Source of the DNA: an uncultured Hyphomonas sp.
GTDB lineage: Bacteria; Pseudomonadota; Alphaproteobacteria; Caulobacterales; Hyphomonadaceae
Length of the DNA: 64,000 nt
Assembly: GCF_963677035.1 (NCBI RefSeq)
Contig: NZ_OY781472.1
Location: 1,736,001-1,800,000 of the forward strand
Reading direction: 5' to 3'
Positions 21,313 through 27,996 of the stretch are shown here, piece after piece. Numbering within the stretch: position 1 is the first letter of the stretch; every line of letters begins with the position of its first letter. The notes beneath the pieces are model-generated. The model was not told the origin of the DNA. It ran no database searches and saw only the letters and a list, made by a program, of their open reading frames with translations. The position numbers and the translations under genes were made by a program.

Positions 21313-22691
21313 GGAATATTTATCTCGTCTTTGGCCGGGACTATCTCGGTTATGTGAAAGCATGGGGGTTCTGGCTGAGCCTTGCCGCCGTGCCAGCGCT
21401 GATGCTGATCGGGTCGATGTTCGTGCTGTTCGCGGCGCAGTCTTCGCCCATCCGCTATTACACGGTGATCGAGCCGGGGCAGGTCTATGCAGAGGCAATC
21501 GATACCGAGCTTGCCAGCAATGAGGCGGCCGCCATGGCGCAGGAGCTGTCAGACCAGATGCAATTGCCGGAAGGCGCCATGAATACCGGGGCGATGCAGA
21601 CGCTCCGGGATCGGAAATTCATCGAGGTGACACCGCCTGCGCGCGACCTGGACAGTCTGCGGCCTTATCTTCTGGGCGAGAAGCTCGTCTCAGGCCCTCA
21701 GGGCGACAAGCCGCTGTTTGCCGCTTTCATCCTGTCGGAAGACGGCAAGTCGCTCGAATACTGGAGCGATGACGTCAACATCAACACGCTGCGCTACGAG
21801 GCCGAAGATGCCATGCGCCGCCTGTCCCGCAAGCATGCGCTGGAGGCGGCAGGCCTCAGCCCGGACTTCATCCAGCAGGCGGATGATGCGGCCGTGCAGG
21901 TGCCCGCCCGGCGCATCCGCACGGTGGCAGAGCAGGAATCGGCTGGCGGAGAGGTGACGCTGGCGGACAAGGCGCCGGTCTTCGTCGCCGGGGCGCTGGC
22001 CTATTTCCTCTGGCTGATGGTGTTCTCGATCATTCAGTACCTGCTGATGGGCACGATCGAGGAACGCTCCAACAAGATCTTTGACACGCTGCTGACATCA
22101 GTGCGCATGCCGGAGCTTCTGGCAGGCAAGCTGCTGGCTGTGTTTGCGGTGACCTCCACCATGATGCTGGTCTGGGGCCTGTTCGCGCTGACGGGATCGG
22201 CTGTTCTGGCGACACGCGTGCCGGGGGCAGGGAGCATGATCACGCCGTTCCTGGCAGCGGCTGGCAGCCCGCAGATCCTGATCCCGGCGCTGGTCAGCTT
22301 CGTGCTCGGCTACATCATGTACGGCATGATCTTCATGGCGCTCGGCTCCCTCTGCGACACGATCCAGGAGGCGCAGACGCTGCTCAGCCCGATGATGATT
22401 CTGCTGATGCTGCCCATGTTCGCGATTTTCATCGCGTTTCAGGACCCGGGCTCTCCAGTCGTGGACATTGCCACCTGGGTGCCGGTGTTCACGCCCTTCC
22501 TGCTGATCCTGCGCATGCCGCATGATCCGCCCTTGTGGGAGGTTGCCCTGCAGATGGGCCTGATGGTGGTGACGACGCTGGTCGTGCTCTGGATCTCTGT
22601 CCGCGTCTACCGGGCAGGGGCCGTCAACGGCGCCTCCGTCGGCGACCTCGGCAAGATGCTGAAGGGCATGTTCGGGAAGAAGCAAGCTTGA
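21309..22691 (+). CDS. ABC transporter permease (NatB/ABC-2 type)
   Basis: The 460-residue membrane protein has a first transmembrane helix near residues 20-40, a large soluble loop of roughly 170 residues on the outer side, and then a cluster of about five helices (from PVFVAGALAYFLWLMVFSI onward). The motif GTIEERSNKIFDTLLTS, with a charged cytoplasmic turn, is typical of ABC-2/NatB permeases. ATG 21309 overlaps the ATPase stop, so the pair is translationally coupled. Substrate is unknown; sodium or a drug are the usual candidates. Confidence 0.9.
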   Translation: MRNIYLVFGRDYLGYVKAWGFWLSLAAVPALMLIGSMFVLFAAQSSPIRYYTVIEPGQVYAEAIDTELASNEAAAMAQELSDQMQLPEGAMNTGAMQTLRDRKFIEVTPPARDLDSLRPYLLGEKLVSGPQGDKPLFAAFILSEDGKSLEYWSDDVNINTLRYEAEDAMRRLSRKHALEAAGLSPDFIQQADDAAVQVPARRIRTVAEQESAGGEVTLADKAPVFVAGALAYFLWLMVFSIIQYLLMGTIEERSNKIFDTLLTSVRMPELLAGKLLAVFAVTSTMMLVWGLFALTGSAVLATRVPGAGSMITPFLAAAGSPQILIPALVSFVLGYIMYGMIFMALGSLCDTIQEAQTLLSPMMILLMLPMFAIFIAFQDPGSPVVDIATWVPVFTPFLLILRMPHDPPLWEVALQMGLMVVTTLVVLWISVRVYRAGAVNGASVGDLGKMLKGMFGKKQA

Positions 22692-22722
22692 GCCGGTCAG
22701 ACCTTTCTGATTGAAACGTCTC

Positions 22723-23175
22723 ATGAAAGACCGCCTCGTCTATATCGAATTGAAGTCCGGTTTCTCCGATGACGGTCCGGCCTGGATTGCCATAGCCGGG
22801 GCATCCAAGAGCGGCGCGACGCTCTATTCGAACGGCAAGGCATTCAAGAGCCTCAAAGGGAGCGGCATCGGAGCCAACTTCTACGATATCGAAACGGGCG
22901 AGGAATACTGGATTTCGGGGATCAAGAAAAACAATCAGGATCGGCACCGGTTCGGGCGAGGCGGGATATCCATCGACCGGCCAGCTATCGCGGCCTACCT
23001 CGCGGCCACCGGTTTTTCTTCGCTGCCATCGAACCTTGTTCCTGAAGATCTGAAGCCGGCAGAACACCTTGAGGTTCACGATGAGCTTGAGCATCGCTCG
23101 CGGGACGAGCGTTCGCAGGATCATTCGTACGATATTCCCCGCAGCCGAAGCGATGCCATTAAGCAAAGACTGTAG
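22723..23175 (+). CDS. Unrecognised protein, 150 residues
   Basis: I do not recognise this family. The N-terminal half (VYIELKSGFSDDGPAWIAIA, then ATLYSNGKAFKSLKG) looks like a compact beta-rich domain, with a second block EYWISGIKKNNQDRHRFGRG. The C-terminal 45 residues are highly charged and low-complexity (EHRSRDERSQDHSYD) and are probably disordered. A TTG in-frame start at 22711 is possible, but ATG 22723 is preferred. It lies 31 bases after the permease on the same strand. No membrane segment or signal peptide is visible. Confidence 0.65.
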   Translation: MKDRLVYIELKSGFSDDGPAWIAIAGASKSGATLYSNGKAFKSLKGSGIGANFYDIETGEEYWISGIKKNNQDRHRFGRGGISIDRPAIAAYLAATGFSSLPSNLVPEDLKPAEHLEVHDELEHRSRDERSQDHSYDIPRSRSDAIKQRL

Positions 23176-23270
23176 GCGCATGGTCGTCATCGGCGACTTC
23201 GGCAAAAGCCGGTTTAGCCTCCGGCCATTCCGTTGCTACAAAGTCTCCACCAAATGGAAGAGGTGGGGAA

Positions 23271-23606
23271 ATGAGCAAAACGATCTTTGAGTCGTCCGTC
23301 CTCCTGCTGGGGGCTGCGTTCACGATTGCCTTCGGCGTGATTGTCGTACCGGCCCTGATCGAGAGCGGAGATATCGTCAGCGCCTTCGCGGCGGGCTTCG
23401 TCAATCCGTTTGCATCGGGCTATTCGCTGGACACGATCCTCTGCGCGGTCATCCTGATGGTCTGGGTGCTCCATGAGCGAAGCGCGCTGGGCATAAGGCA
23501 CGGCTGGGTCGCGATCCCGCTCTCCATCATCCCCGGTGTCGCCCCGGCCTTCGCAATCTATCTTGTGATCCGCTCAAGACAGCTCAGCGCCCGCGGGGGC
23601 GATTGA
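23271..23606 (+). CDS. DUF2834-like small membrane protein
   Basis: This 111-residue protein has three predicted membrane helices (about residues 6-30, 52-70 and 80-100). The pattern of a first helix, then FAAGFVNPFASGYSLD, then a helix ending WVLHERSALG, and a basic turn before the last helix resembles DUF2834, a family of unknown function. AGAGGTGGGGAA precedes the ATG. The assignment rests on pattern only. Confidence 0.6.
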   Translation: MSKTIFESSVLLLGAAFTIAFGVIVVPALIESGDIVSAFAAGFVNPFASGYSLDTILCAVILMVWVLHERSALGIRHGWVAIPLSIIPGVAPAFAIYLVIRSRQLSARGGD

Positions 23607-23900
23607 GGCGAGGGAAAATTCAGCGTGAGGCTGCCGCCAGCAATTTCGGCGGCGCCCCAATGCGAGATATTGAGTGCAGGTGGAGGTGATTTTGAAAAAT
23701 ATCCGGTAGGTAGTATTCTATGTTTGGTGTGTCCGGTTATAGGTCATTGATTAGCAAAGAAAAAATTACATGTACATCATTTTTGAATAACAATAACAGA
23801 AAATATGGGCTTTTGTTGTTCATATTTTTTATAACAAGTTGGCTTGATTAACGCCCCTTAAGGGTGAACTTTCTTACTGCGAACGAGGAAAGGAGACCCC
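23607..23900. other. Gene-poor AT-rich gap
   Basis: No credible coding region is present between the DUF2834-like gene and the 37-residue peptide gene. About 180 bases (23690-23870) are strikingly AT-rich compared with the surrounding 63-65% GC sequence, with runs such as ATATTTTTTATAACAAG. A TTAA-N6-TTAA pair sits at 23848-23861. The stretch may hold a promoter for the peptide gene or be a trace of acquired DNA. Confidence 0.6.
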
Positions 23901-24014
23901 ATGTCGGCAAATGAAGTTGCCCTTGTTGTTTGTGGTGCCGCGGCTGGATTTGGCGCTATGCTTTCCGGAGTTTGCGCTGTGATTGCTCTTCTTCAGCGAA
24001 GGCCCCAAGAATGA
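23901..24014 (+). CDS. 37-residue putative membrane peptide
   Basis: AGGAGACCCC precedes ATG 23901 at ideal spacing, and the frame closes with TGA at 24012-24014. The peptide starts MSANEVALVV, is almost wholly hydrophobic over residues 6-30 (small residues Ala, Gly and Val, two Cys) and ends in a basic polar tail RRPQE, typical of a one-helix membrane peptide with an N-out/C-in topology. No family is recognised. The strong ribosome site and downstream terminator support expression, but the length makes the call tentative. Confidence 0.5.
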   Translation: MSANEVALVVCGAAAGFGAMLSGVCAVIALLQRRPQE

Positions 24015-24051
24015 TCGCGTCTTTGATCATCGTCATCCAATGCCCCAAAAC

Positions 24052-24084
24052 AAAAACCCCGCCAGATCGCTCTGACGGGGTTTT
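24052..24084. terminator. Bidirectional intrinsic terminator between the small peptide gene and rpsU
   Basis: The sequence has an A-run, ACCCCGCCAGA, a TCGC loop, TCTGACGGGGT and a T-run (one C/A mismatch in an 11-bp stem). It therefore works as an intrinsic terminator in both directions, ending the plus-strand peptide gene and the minus-strand rpsU. Confidence 0.9.
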
Positions 24085-24108
24085 GATTATCTTGCGATAA
24101 GAGGCAGC

Positions 24109-24330
24109 CTAGATGATGCCTTCGCGCTGGGCGCGTTTGCGGGCCAGTTTGCGGGCGCGGCGGACGGCCTCTGCGCGCTGGCGGGCTTTCTTCTCGGACG
24201 GCTTCTCGAAATGCTGGCGGGCCTTCATTTCGCGGAACAGGCCTTCACGCTGCATTTTCTTCTTCAGAGCGCGCAGGGCTTGCTCAACATTGTTATCGCG
24301 GACGACGATCTGTACGATGGTACTCTCCAT
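24109..24330 (-). CDS. rpsU: 30S ribosomal protein S21
   Basis: This 73-residue protein is the small subunit protein bS21, which sits near the 16S 3' end and helps initiation. The N-terminal [21 protein letters not shown] is the family signature, and the C-terminal half is almost entirely basic ([20 protein letters not shown]). A GGGGC/GCCCC stem lies just upstream of the start codon in the transcript (about 24338-24352), and no clear Shine-Dalgarno is seen. It is divergent from coq9. Confidence 0.97.
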   Translation of the reverse strand: MESTIVQIVVRDNNVEQALRALKKKMQREGLFREMKARQHFEKPSEKKARQRAEAVRRARKLARKRAQREGII

Positions 24331-24447
24331 TGGCTGGGGGCGTCGCCCCGAGTTGTGACCTTGTGTCGGCCAGACAGGCCGGAAAGCGCGCGCTATATCA
24401 CGTGAAAAGGGATTTGGCCAAGCCCCCCTTTGCTATGGAGTTCAGTC

Positions 24448-25095
24448 ATGACTGTCACACCTTCCCAAAAACTTCGCCGCCGCTGGCTGGAATCGCTGCT
24501 TCCAGAGGTCGCTTTTGATGGCTGGACGGACGCCGCAGCCGCCCGAGCGGCCAGTAACGCCGGGCTTGATAAAGGTGAACAGGCCCTTGCGGCCCCACGC
24601 GGCGTGATCGACCTGATCGACGGTTTCTTCGAGGATGCGGGGGAGGCGGCAAAGGCAGACCTTGCTGCACAGGACCTTTCCGCCCTGCGCGTACCGGACA
24701 AGGTGAAGGCCGGCGTGCTGGCCTGGCTGAAGGCGCTGGAGCCCAATCGGGAGGCCGTCCGCCGGGCGGTCTCGCGCGGTATGGTGCCGTGGAATGCCGG
24801 GCCTGCGCTGCAACGCGGCTGGGCCGTGGCCGATTTTGTCTGGGATGCGGCCGGTGACACGGCGGAGGATTACAACCGGTATTCCAAACGGGGGCTGCTG
24901 ACCGCTGTCCTGCCGCCGATCGTGCTGTACTGGCTGGACAACCCGTCCGAGGCAGATCTCGACGACTATGTTTCCTCCCGTCTCGCCCAGGCCTCAGGCG
25001 CCGGACGCACGGCCGGCAAGATCCTTGGTCCGCTTCTTGACGCCGTCGGGTCAAAAAGGCCCAATGGCGGAAAGGCGCCAGACGCGCGCAACTGA
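24448..25095 (+). CDS. COQ9 family protein (ubiquinone synthesis)
   Basis: This 215-residue protein matches the COQ9 family, lipid-binding helical proteins that support late ubiquinone biosynthesis. N-terminal helices resemble a TetR-like region (KLRRRWLESLLPEVAFDGWT, RAASNAGLDKGE), and the COQ9 core RRAVSRGMVPWNAGPAL and AEDYNRYSKRGLLTAVLPP follow. ATG 24448 follows GGAG at 7 bases; an in-frame TTG at 24430 has no support. The divergent placement beside rpsU is common in alphaproteobacteria. Confidence 0.92.
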   Translation: MTVTPSQKLRRRWLESLLPEVAFDGWTDAAAARAASNAGLDKGEQALAAPRGVIDLIDGFFEDAGEAAKADLAAQDLSALRVPDKVKAGVLAWLKALEPNREAVRRAVSRGMVPWNAGPALQRGWAVADFVWDAAGDTAEDYNRYSKRGLLTAVLPPIVLYWLDNPSEADLDDYVSSRLAQASGAGRTAGKILGPLLDAVGSKRPNGGKAPDARN

Positions 25096-25369
25096 GCGGA
25101 GACGGCTTGCTGTCGATTTTTGAGGAAGTGTGTCGGACGGAAGTTGATCAAGCGCCCCAGGGGGCTGGGGGGGCTGATGGGTCCGGGGTGCGTGATATTC
25201 ACCTCCGTCCGACAAGACAAAGATGGCCGGGTGCGAGGGCGCAAGCAAGACCGAAAGGTGGCCGGATTGCCCTAATTCCTGCTGTTTCAGCTGAAAATCA
25301 GATTAAAAGACGTTTAGGCGAGCGTTCCCACCCCGGATTCGCATTACAGGGGAGTCATAAACCGAGAAA
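25096..25369. other. Gap with a perfect 11-bp inverted repeat
   Basis: The 274-base gap between coq9 and the DUF2794 gene has no convincing coding frame. TGTCGGACGGA (25131-25141) and TCCGTCCGACA (25204-25214) are perfect reverse complements with 62 bases between them. Inside, GCGCCCC (25152-25158) can pair with GGGGTGC (25185-25191), giving a nested two-stem fold. A perfect 12-bp palindrome TTTCAGCTGAAA lies at 25285-25296. The T-run 25116-25121 precedes the structure, so it is not a terminator shape. Confidence 0.5.
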
Positions 25370-25705
25370 ATGAGCAAATTTCCCTCCCGTCGGCCCCCCG
25401 GCGAGCCGCGAATCGCTTTCCACAAAACCGAGATGCGTCCGATTCTCGACGTCTACGGACGTTTGGTCATGGCGGGAGAGGCCCGCGACTATGCGATCGG
25501 CATGCACAAGGACCACGCCATCTTCGCAATCTTCCGCCGCCACGCGGAAAACCCCACCTGGCGAATCGAGAAACAGCCCCACCTTGCCAACATGCAGGGC
25601 CAGTATGTGGTGTACGGACAGGCCGGCCAGGTCCTGCGGCGCGGGCGCGATCTGCAGCAGGTATTGAGGGTTTTCGACCGCAAACGCTTCACCGTCGTGA
25701 AGTAA
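25370..25705 (+). CDS. DUF2794 domain protein
   Basis: This 111-residue alphaproteobacterial protein belongs to DUF2794, whose members have no proven role. The core is FHKTEMRPILDVYGRLVMAGEARDYAI, followed by DHAIFAIFRRHAENPTWRIEK and AGQVLRRGRDLQQVLRVFD. It has no membrane segment or signal peptide. It lies downstream of the structured gap and 91 bases upstream of the LexA-controlled gene. Confidence 0.9.
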   Translation: MSKFPSRRPPGEPRIAFHKTEMRPILDVYGRLVMAGEARDYAIGMHKDHAIFAIFRRHAENPTWRIEKQPHLANMQGQYVVYGQAGQVLRRGRDLQQVLRVFDRKRFTVVK

Positions 25706-25751
25706 TTCCACAGGCGCACCGTTAACCCTTTGTTTACTAAAAACTTCTTGC

Positions 25752-25777
25752 GAACAAGATGAGAACAAGTTAGGAAC
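25752..25777 (+). promoter_or_regulatory. Two overlapping LexA (SOS) boxes
   Basis: GAAC occurs at 25752, 25763 and 25774, exactly 11 bases apart, giving two overlapping GAAC-N7-GAAC sequences. This is the complement of the alphaproteobacterial LexA operator GTTC-N7-GTTC. The cluster ends 19 bases before the ATG of the downstream gene, a position suitable for repression. The spacing and repetition are unlikely by chance. Confidence 0.8.
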
Positions 25778-25796
25778 ATGCTCATTGGAACGGAGC

Positions 25797-26159
25797 ATGA
25801 ACATGAACATCTCAGTCAGTTTTCGGGGACGCTCTGGCAAGGCATGGGACTTCCAGCGTGTTCCAAAAGACGCCGCATGGGCCCGCAGCCCGGGCGCCGT
25901 CATCTTCGCAGCCCCTGACTCGTACGGCTGGCGTATCATCCGCGTGATGGAGCTGACCGGCCGGCCGCATGACCTGCAGCCCATCTGGGCGCTGGCAGAG
26001 GCGGAACGCTACGGCGCCACGGCCGTGTTCCTGGCCCTCGAATTCGACGCCCGGGAGCGTAAATGCCTGGTCGCCGATATCGAGGAGGGCTTCAGCCCGG
26101 TCTGCCTCAACCCGCGCGACATGGCCGAGGCGCCGGTCGCGGCAGAGCTGGCAGCCTGA
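25797..26159 (+). CDS. Uncharacterised small protein under probable SOS control
   Basis: The product is about 120 residues with no family I recognise. It opens MNMNISVSFRGRSGKAWDFQ and continues RSPGAVIFAAPDSYGWRIIR, then a helix near LQPIWALAEAERYG, and FLALEFDARERKCLVADI. It ends in a short Ala/Glu tail. It has no signal peptide, membrane helix or obvious nuclease or polymerase motif. GGAG at 25792 suits ATG 25803 (6 residues later) almost as well as ATG 25797. The overlapping LexA boxes directly upstream make it a candidate DNA-damage response gene. Confidence 0.75.
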   Translation: MNMNISVSFRGRSGKAWDFQRVPKDAAWARSPGAVIFAAPDSYGWRIIRVMELTGRPHDLQPIWALAEAERYGATAVFLALEFDARERKCLVADIEEGFSPVCLNPRDMAEAPVAAELAA

Positions 26160-26192
26160 TCCGGGCTGTTCAGGCCTTTATCGTTCTGGCCT

Positions 26193-27881
26193 TTATTGTT
26201 CGGGCGCAGGCCGGTTCAGCGCCGCCTGCGCCTCAGCTGTTTCGGCCAGCCGGGTCAGTTCGATGAATTCCGCCCGGTAGCCAAACTCATCCTGGCCCTT
26301 CGCCCCGGCGGCGAGATTGCGGATGTCTTGCCAGCTGAAGCCTGCGCCGAGATCCTCACCGCCGCGCAGCATTTCCCCGAACCCGGCCACCGCCGTTGCG
26401 AAGCGCGCCCATTGCGGGGCCGCGTCCAGGCTGCTTGCCTTATCCGCATCCGTCACCGCACGGGTCAGCAGGATGGAGTCCGGCGCGCCCGGCGGCTTGT
26501 AGCGCAGCTTCACGAAGGCATATTCGTCAGACTTCCGGTCGCTGGCATTGGCGGCATCGCCATAGCGTAGGGGGTCGATCTGGGCCGCGTCCGAACCGAC
26601 GGGCGTGATGTCATAGATGGCGGTGACGCTGGCACCTGCGCCGATGTCGCCCGCATCCACCTTGTCATTGTTGAAGTCCGCCCGGTCGAGCATGCGGGTT
26701 TCGTAGCCGATCAGGCGATACTCCGCGACGCGGGCCGGATTGAACTCGACCTGGATTTTCACATCGTCGGCAATCGGGAACAGGTTTCCGCCGAGATCGT
26801 CGGCCAGCACTTTGCGGGCCTCGCTCAGCGTATCGACATAGGCCGCCGTGCCGTTGCCCGTCTGGGCGATCTTCTGCATCAGGGCATCATTGTAATTGCC
26901 GCGCCCGAAACCGAGCACGGAGAGATAGATGCCGCTGTCGCGTTTGCGGGACACGAAGTCTTCCAGCTGTTCGGAGTCCGTGATGCCGACATTGAAGTCG
27001 CCATCGGTCAGCAGCATGACGCGGTTCACGGCGTCTTTCTTCAGGCCCTGTTCGGCCAGGGAATAGGCAAGGCGCAGGCCTTCGCCGCCTGCGGTCGAGC
27101 CGCCAGCGCGCAGATTTTCAAGGGCCGCATAGATCTTCCGCTTTTCGCTGACGGGCGTCGGCGCCAGCACTTCACCGGCCGCGCCGGCATAAACCGCGAT
27201 GGAAATCGTGTCGTCCGGGTCCATCTGGTCCAGCATCAGCTTCAGCGCCTGCTTGGCCAGCGGCAGCTTGTCTTCCGAATGCATGGAGCCGGAGACATCG
27301 ACCAGCAGGGTCAGATTGACGGGCGGGCGGGCGTCATGGTCGATGTCGCGGCCCTGAATGCCGATCTGCATCAGCTGGCGCCCCTCGGCGAAGGGGGAGG
27401 GGGCAAGCGACATATAGGTGGCGAACGGGTCCGCGCCGGCCTCCGGCTGCGGATAGGTATAGTCGAAATAATTGATCATTTCCTCGATCCGCACGGCGTC
27501 CTTCGGCGGCAGCACGCCCTGTTTCAGGAAGCGGCGCACATTGGCGTAGGAGGCTGTGTCGACATCGATGGAGAAGGTGGAAACCGGCTCCTCGCTGGTC
27601 AGTTTCACCGGGTTCGGATCGACGTCTTCATACTTGTCGCGGAATTCCGGTTCCGGCGCCATCATCATCGGTGGCGGCGGGGCGGCCGCATAGGCGCTCA
27701 TGGCACCGGTTGGGGCCATCTCCTGCCGCAGCCTTGCCTCGGCTTGCGGGGGCGGCGGGGGAGGCGCCGCAATTTCGGTTGCAGTTCCTTCGGCGCTGCC
27801 GCCCGCTTCGTTGGCACATCCTGTCAGCAACGCCGCCGCTGCTGCGCTTGCCATGATCAGTCCCAGTGTCCTGTTGCGCAT
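26193..27881 (-). CDS. vWA domain lipoprotein (YfbK-like, DUF3520)
   Basis: The 562-residue protein has a lipobox LLTGC after a signal helix (MRNRTLGLIMASAAAAALLTGC) and a proline-rich linker (APPPPPPQAEAR). A conserved N-terminal block (STFSIDVDTASYANVRRFL) leads into a von Willebrand A domain with the MIDAS residues DVSGSM near residue 195 and LLTDGDFN later. The C-terminal third matches DUF3520. This is the YfbK family; such proteins are surface or periplasmic metal-dependent binding proteins of unclear role. ATG 27881 is preferred over the upstream in-frame start at 27968. Confidence 0.9.
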   Translation of the reverse strand: MRNRTLGLIMASAAAAALLTGCANEAGGSAEGTATEIAAPPPPPPQAEARLRQEMAPTGAMSAYAAAPPPPMMMAPEPEFRDKYEDVDPNPVKLTSEEPVSTFSIDVDTASYANVRRFLKQGVLPPKDAVRIEEMINYFDYTYPQPEAGADPFATYMSLAPSPFAEGRQLMQIGIQGRDIDHDARPPVNLTLLVDVSGSMHSEDKLPLAKQALKLMLDQMDPDDTISIAVYAGAAGEVLAPTPVSEKRKIYAALENLRAGGSTAGGEGLRLAYSLAEQGLKKDAVNRVMLLTDGDFNVGITDSEQLEDFVSRKRDSGIYLSVLGFGRGNYNDALMQKIAQTGNGTAAYVDTLSEARKVLADDLGGNLFPIADDVKIQVEFNPARVAEYRLIGYETRMLDRADFNNDKVDAGDIGAGASVTAIYDITPVGSDAAQIDPLRYGDAANASDRKSDEYAFVKLRYKPPGAPDSILLTRAVTDADKASSLDAAPQWARFATAVAGFGEMLRGGEDLGAGFSWQDIRNLAAGAKGQDEFGYRAEFIELTRLAETAEAQAALNRPAPEQ

Positions 27882-27996
27882 GATCGTCCTCCACCTGCGT
27901 TCTGTTGATGACAGAATGGCAAGATGGTCATGGCGGCAATTGGGCGGCGGCGGGACGATTCGGGCCAAAACCGGATTTTCCGGGCGGAGACAGGGC

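Noticed and set aside
20224..21498. Minus-strand frame over the NatA gene
   Set aside because: The plus-strand NatA product has all ABC motifs. The antisense frame is rich in Arg and His and lacks structure.
23848..23861. TTAA-N6-TTAA considered as a CtrA site
   Set aside because: Spacing is six rather than seven, and the region is AT-rich, so chance is likely.
25131..25214. 6S RNA or SRP RNA
   Set aside because: The fold was compared with the known shapes of both RNAs; the conserved loops of each are missing.
25107..25373. Plus-strand frame of 88 codons across the coq9-DUF2794 gap
   Set aside because: No ribosome site, low-complexity translation, and it covers the inverted repeat region; more likely non-coding.
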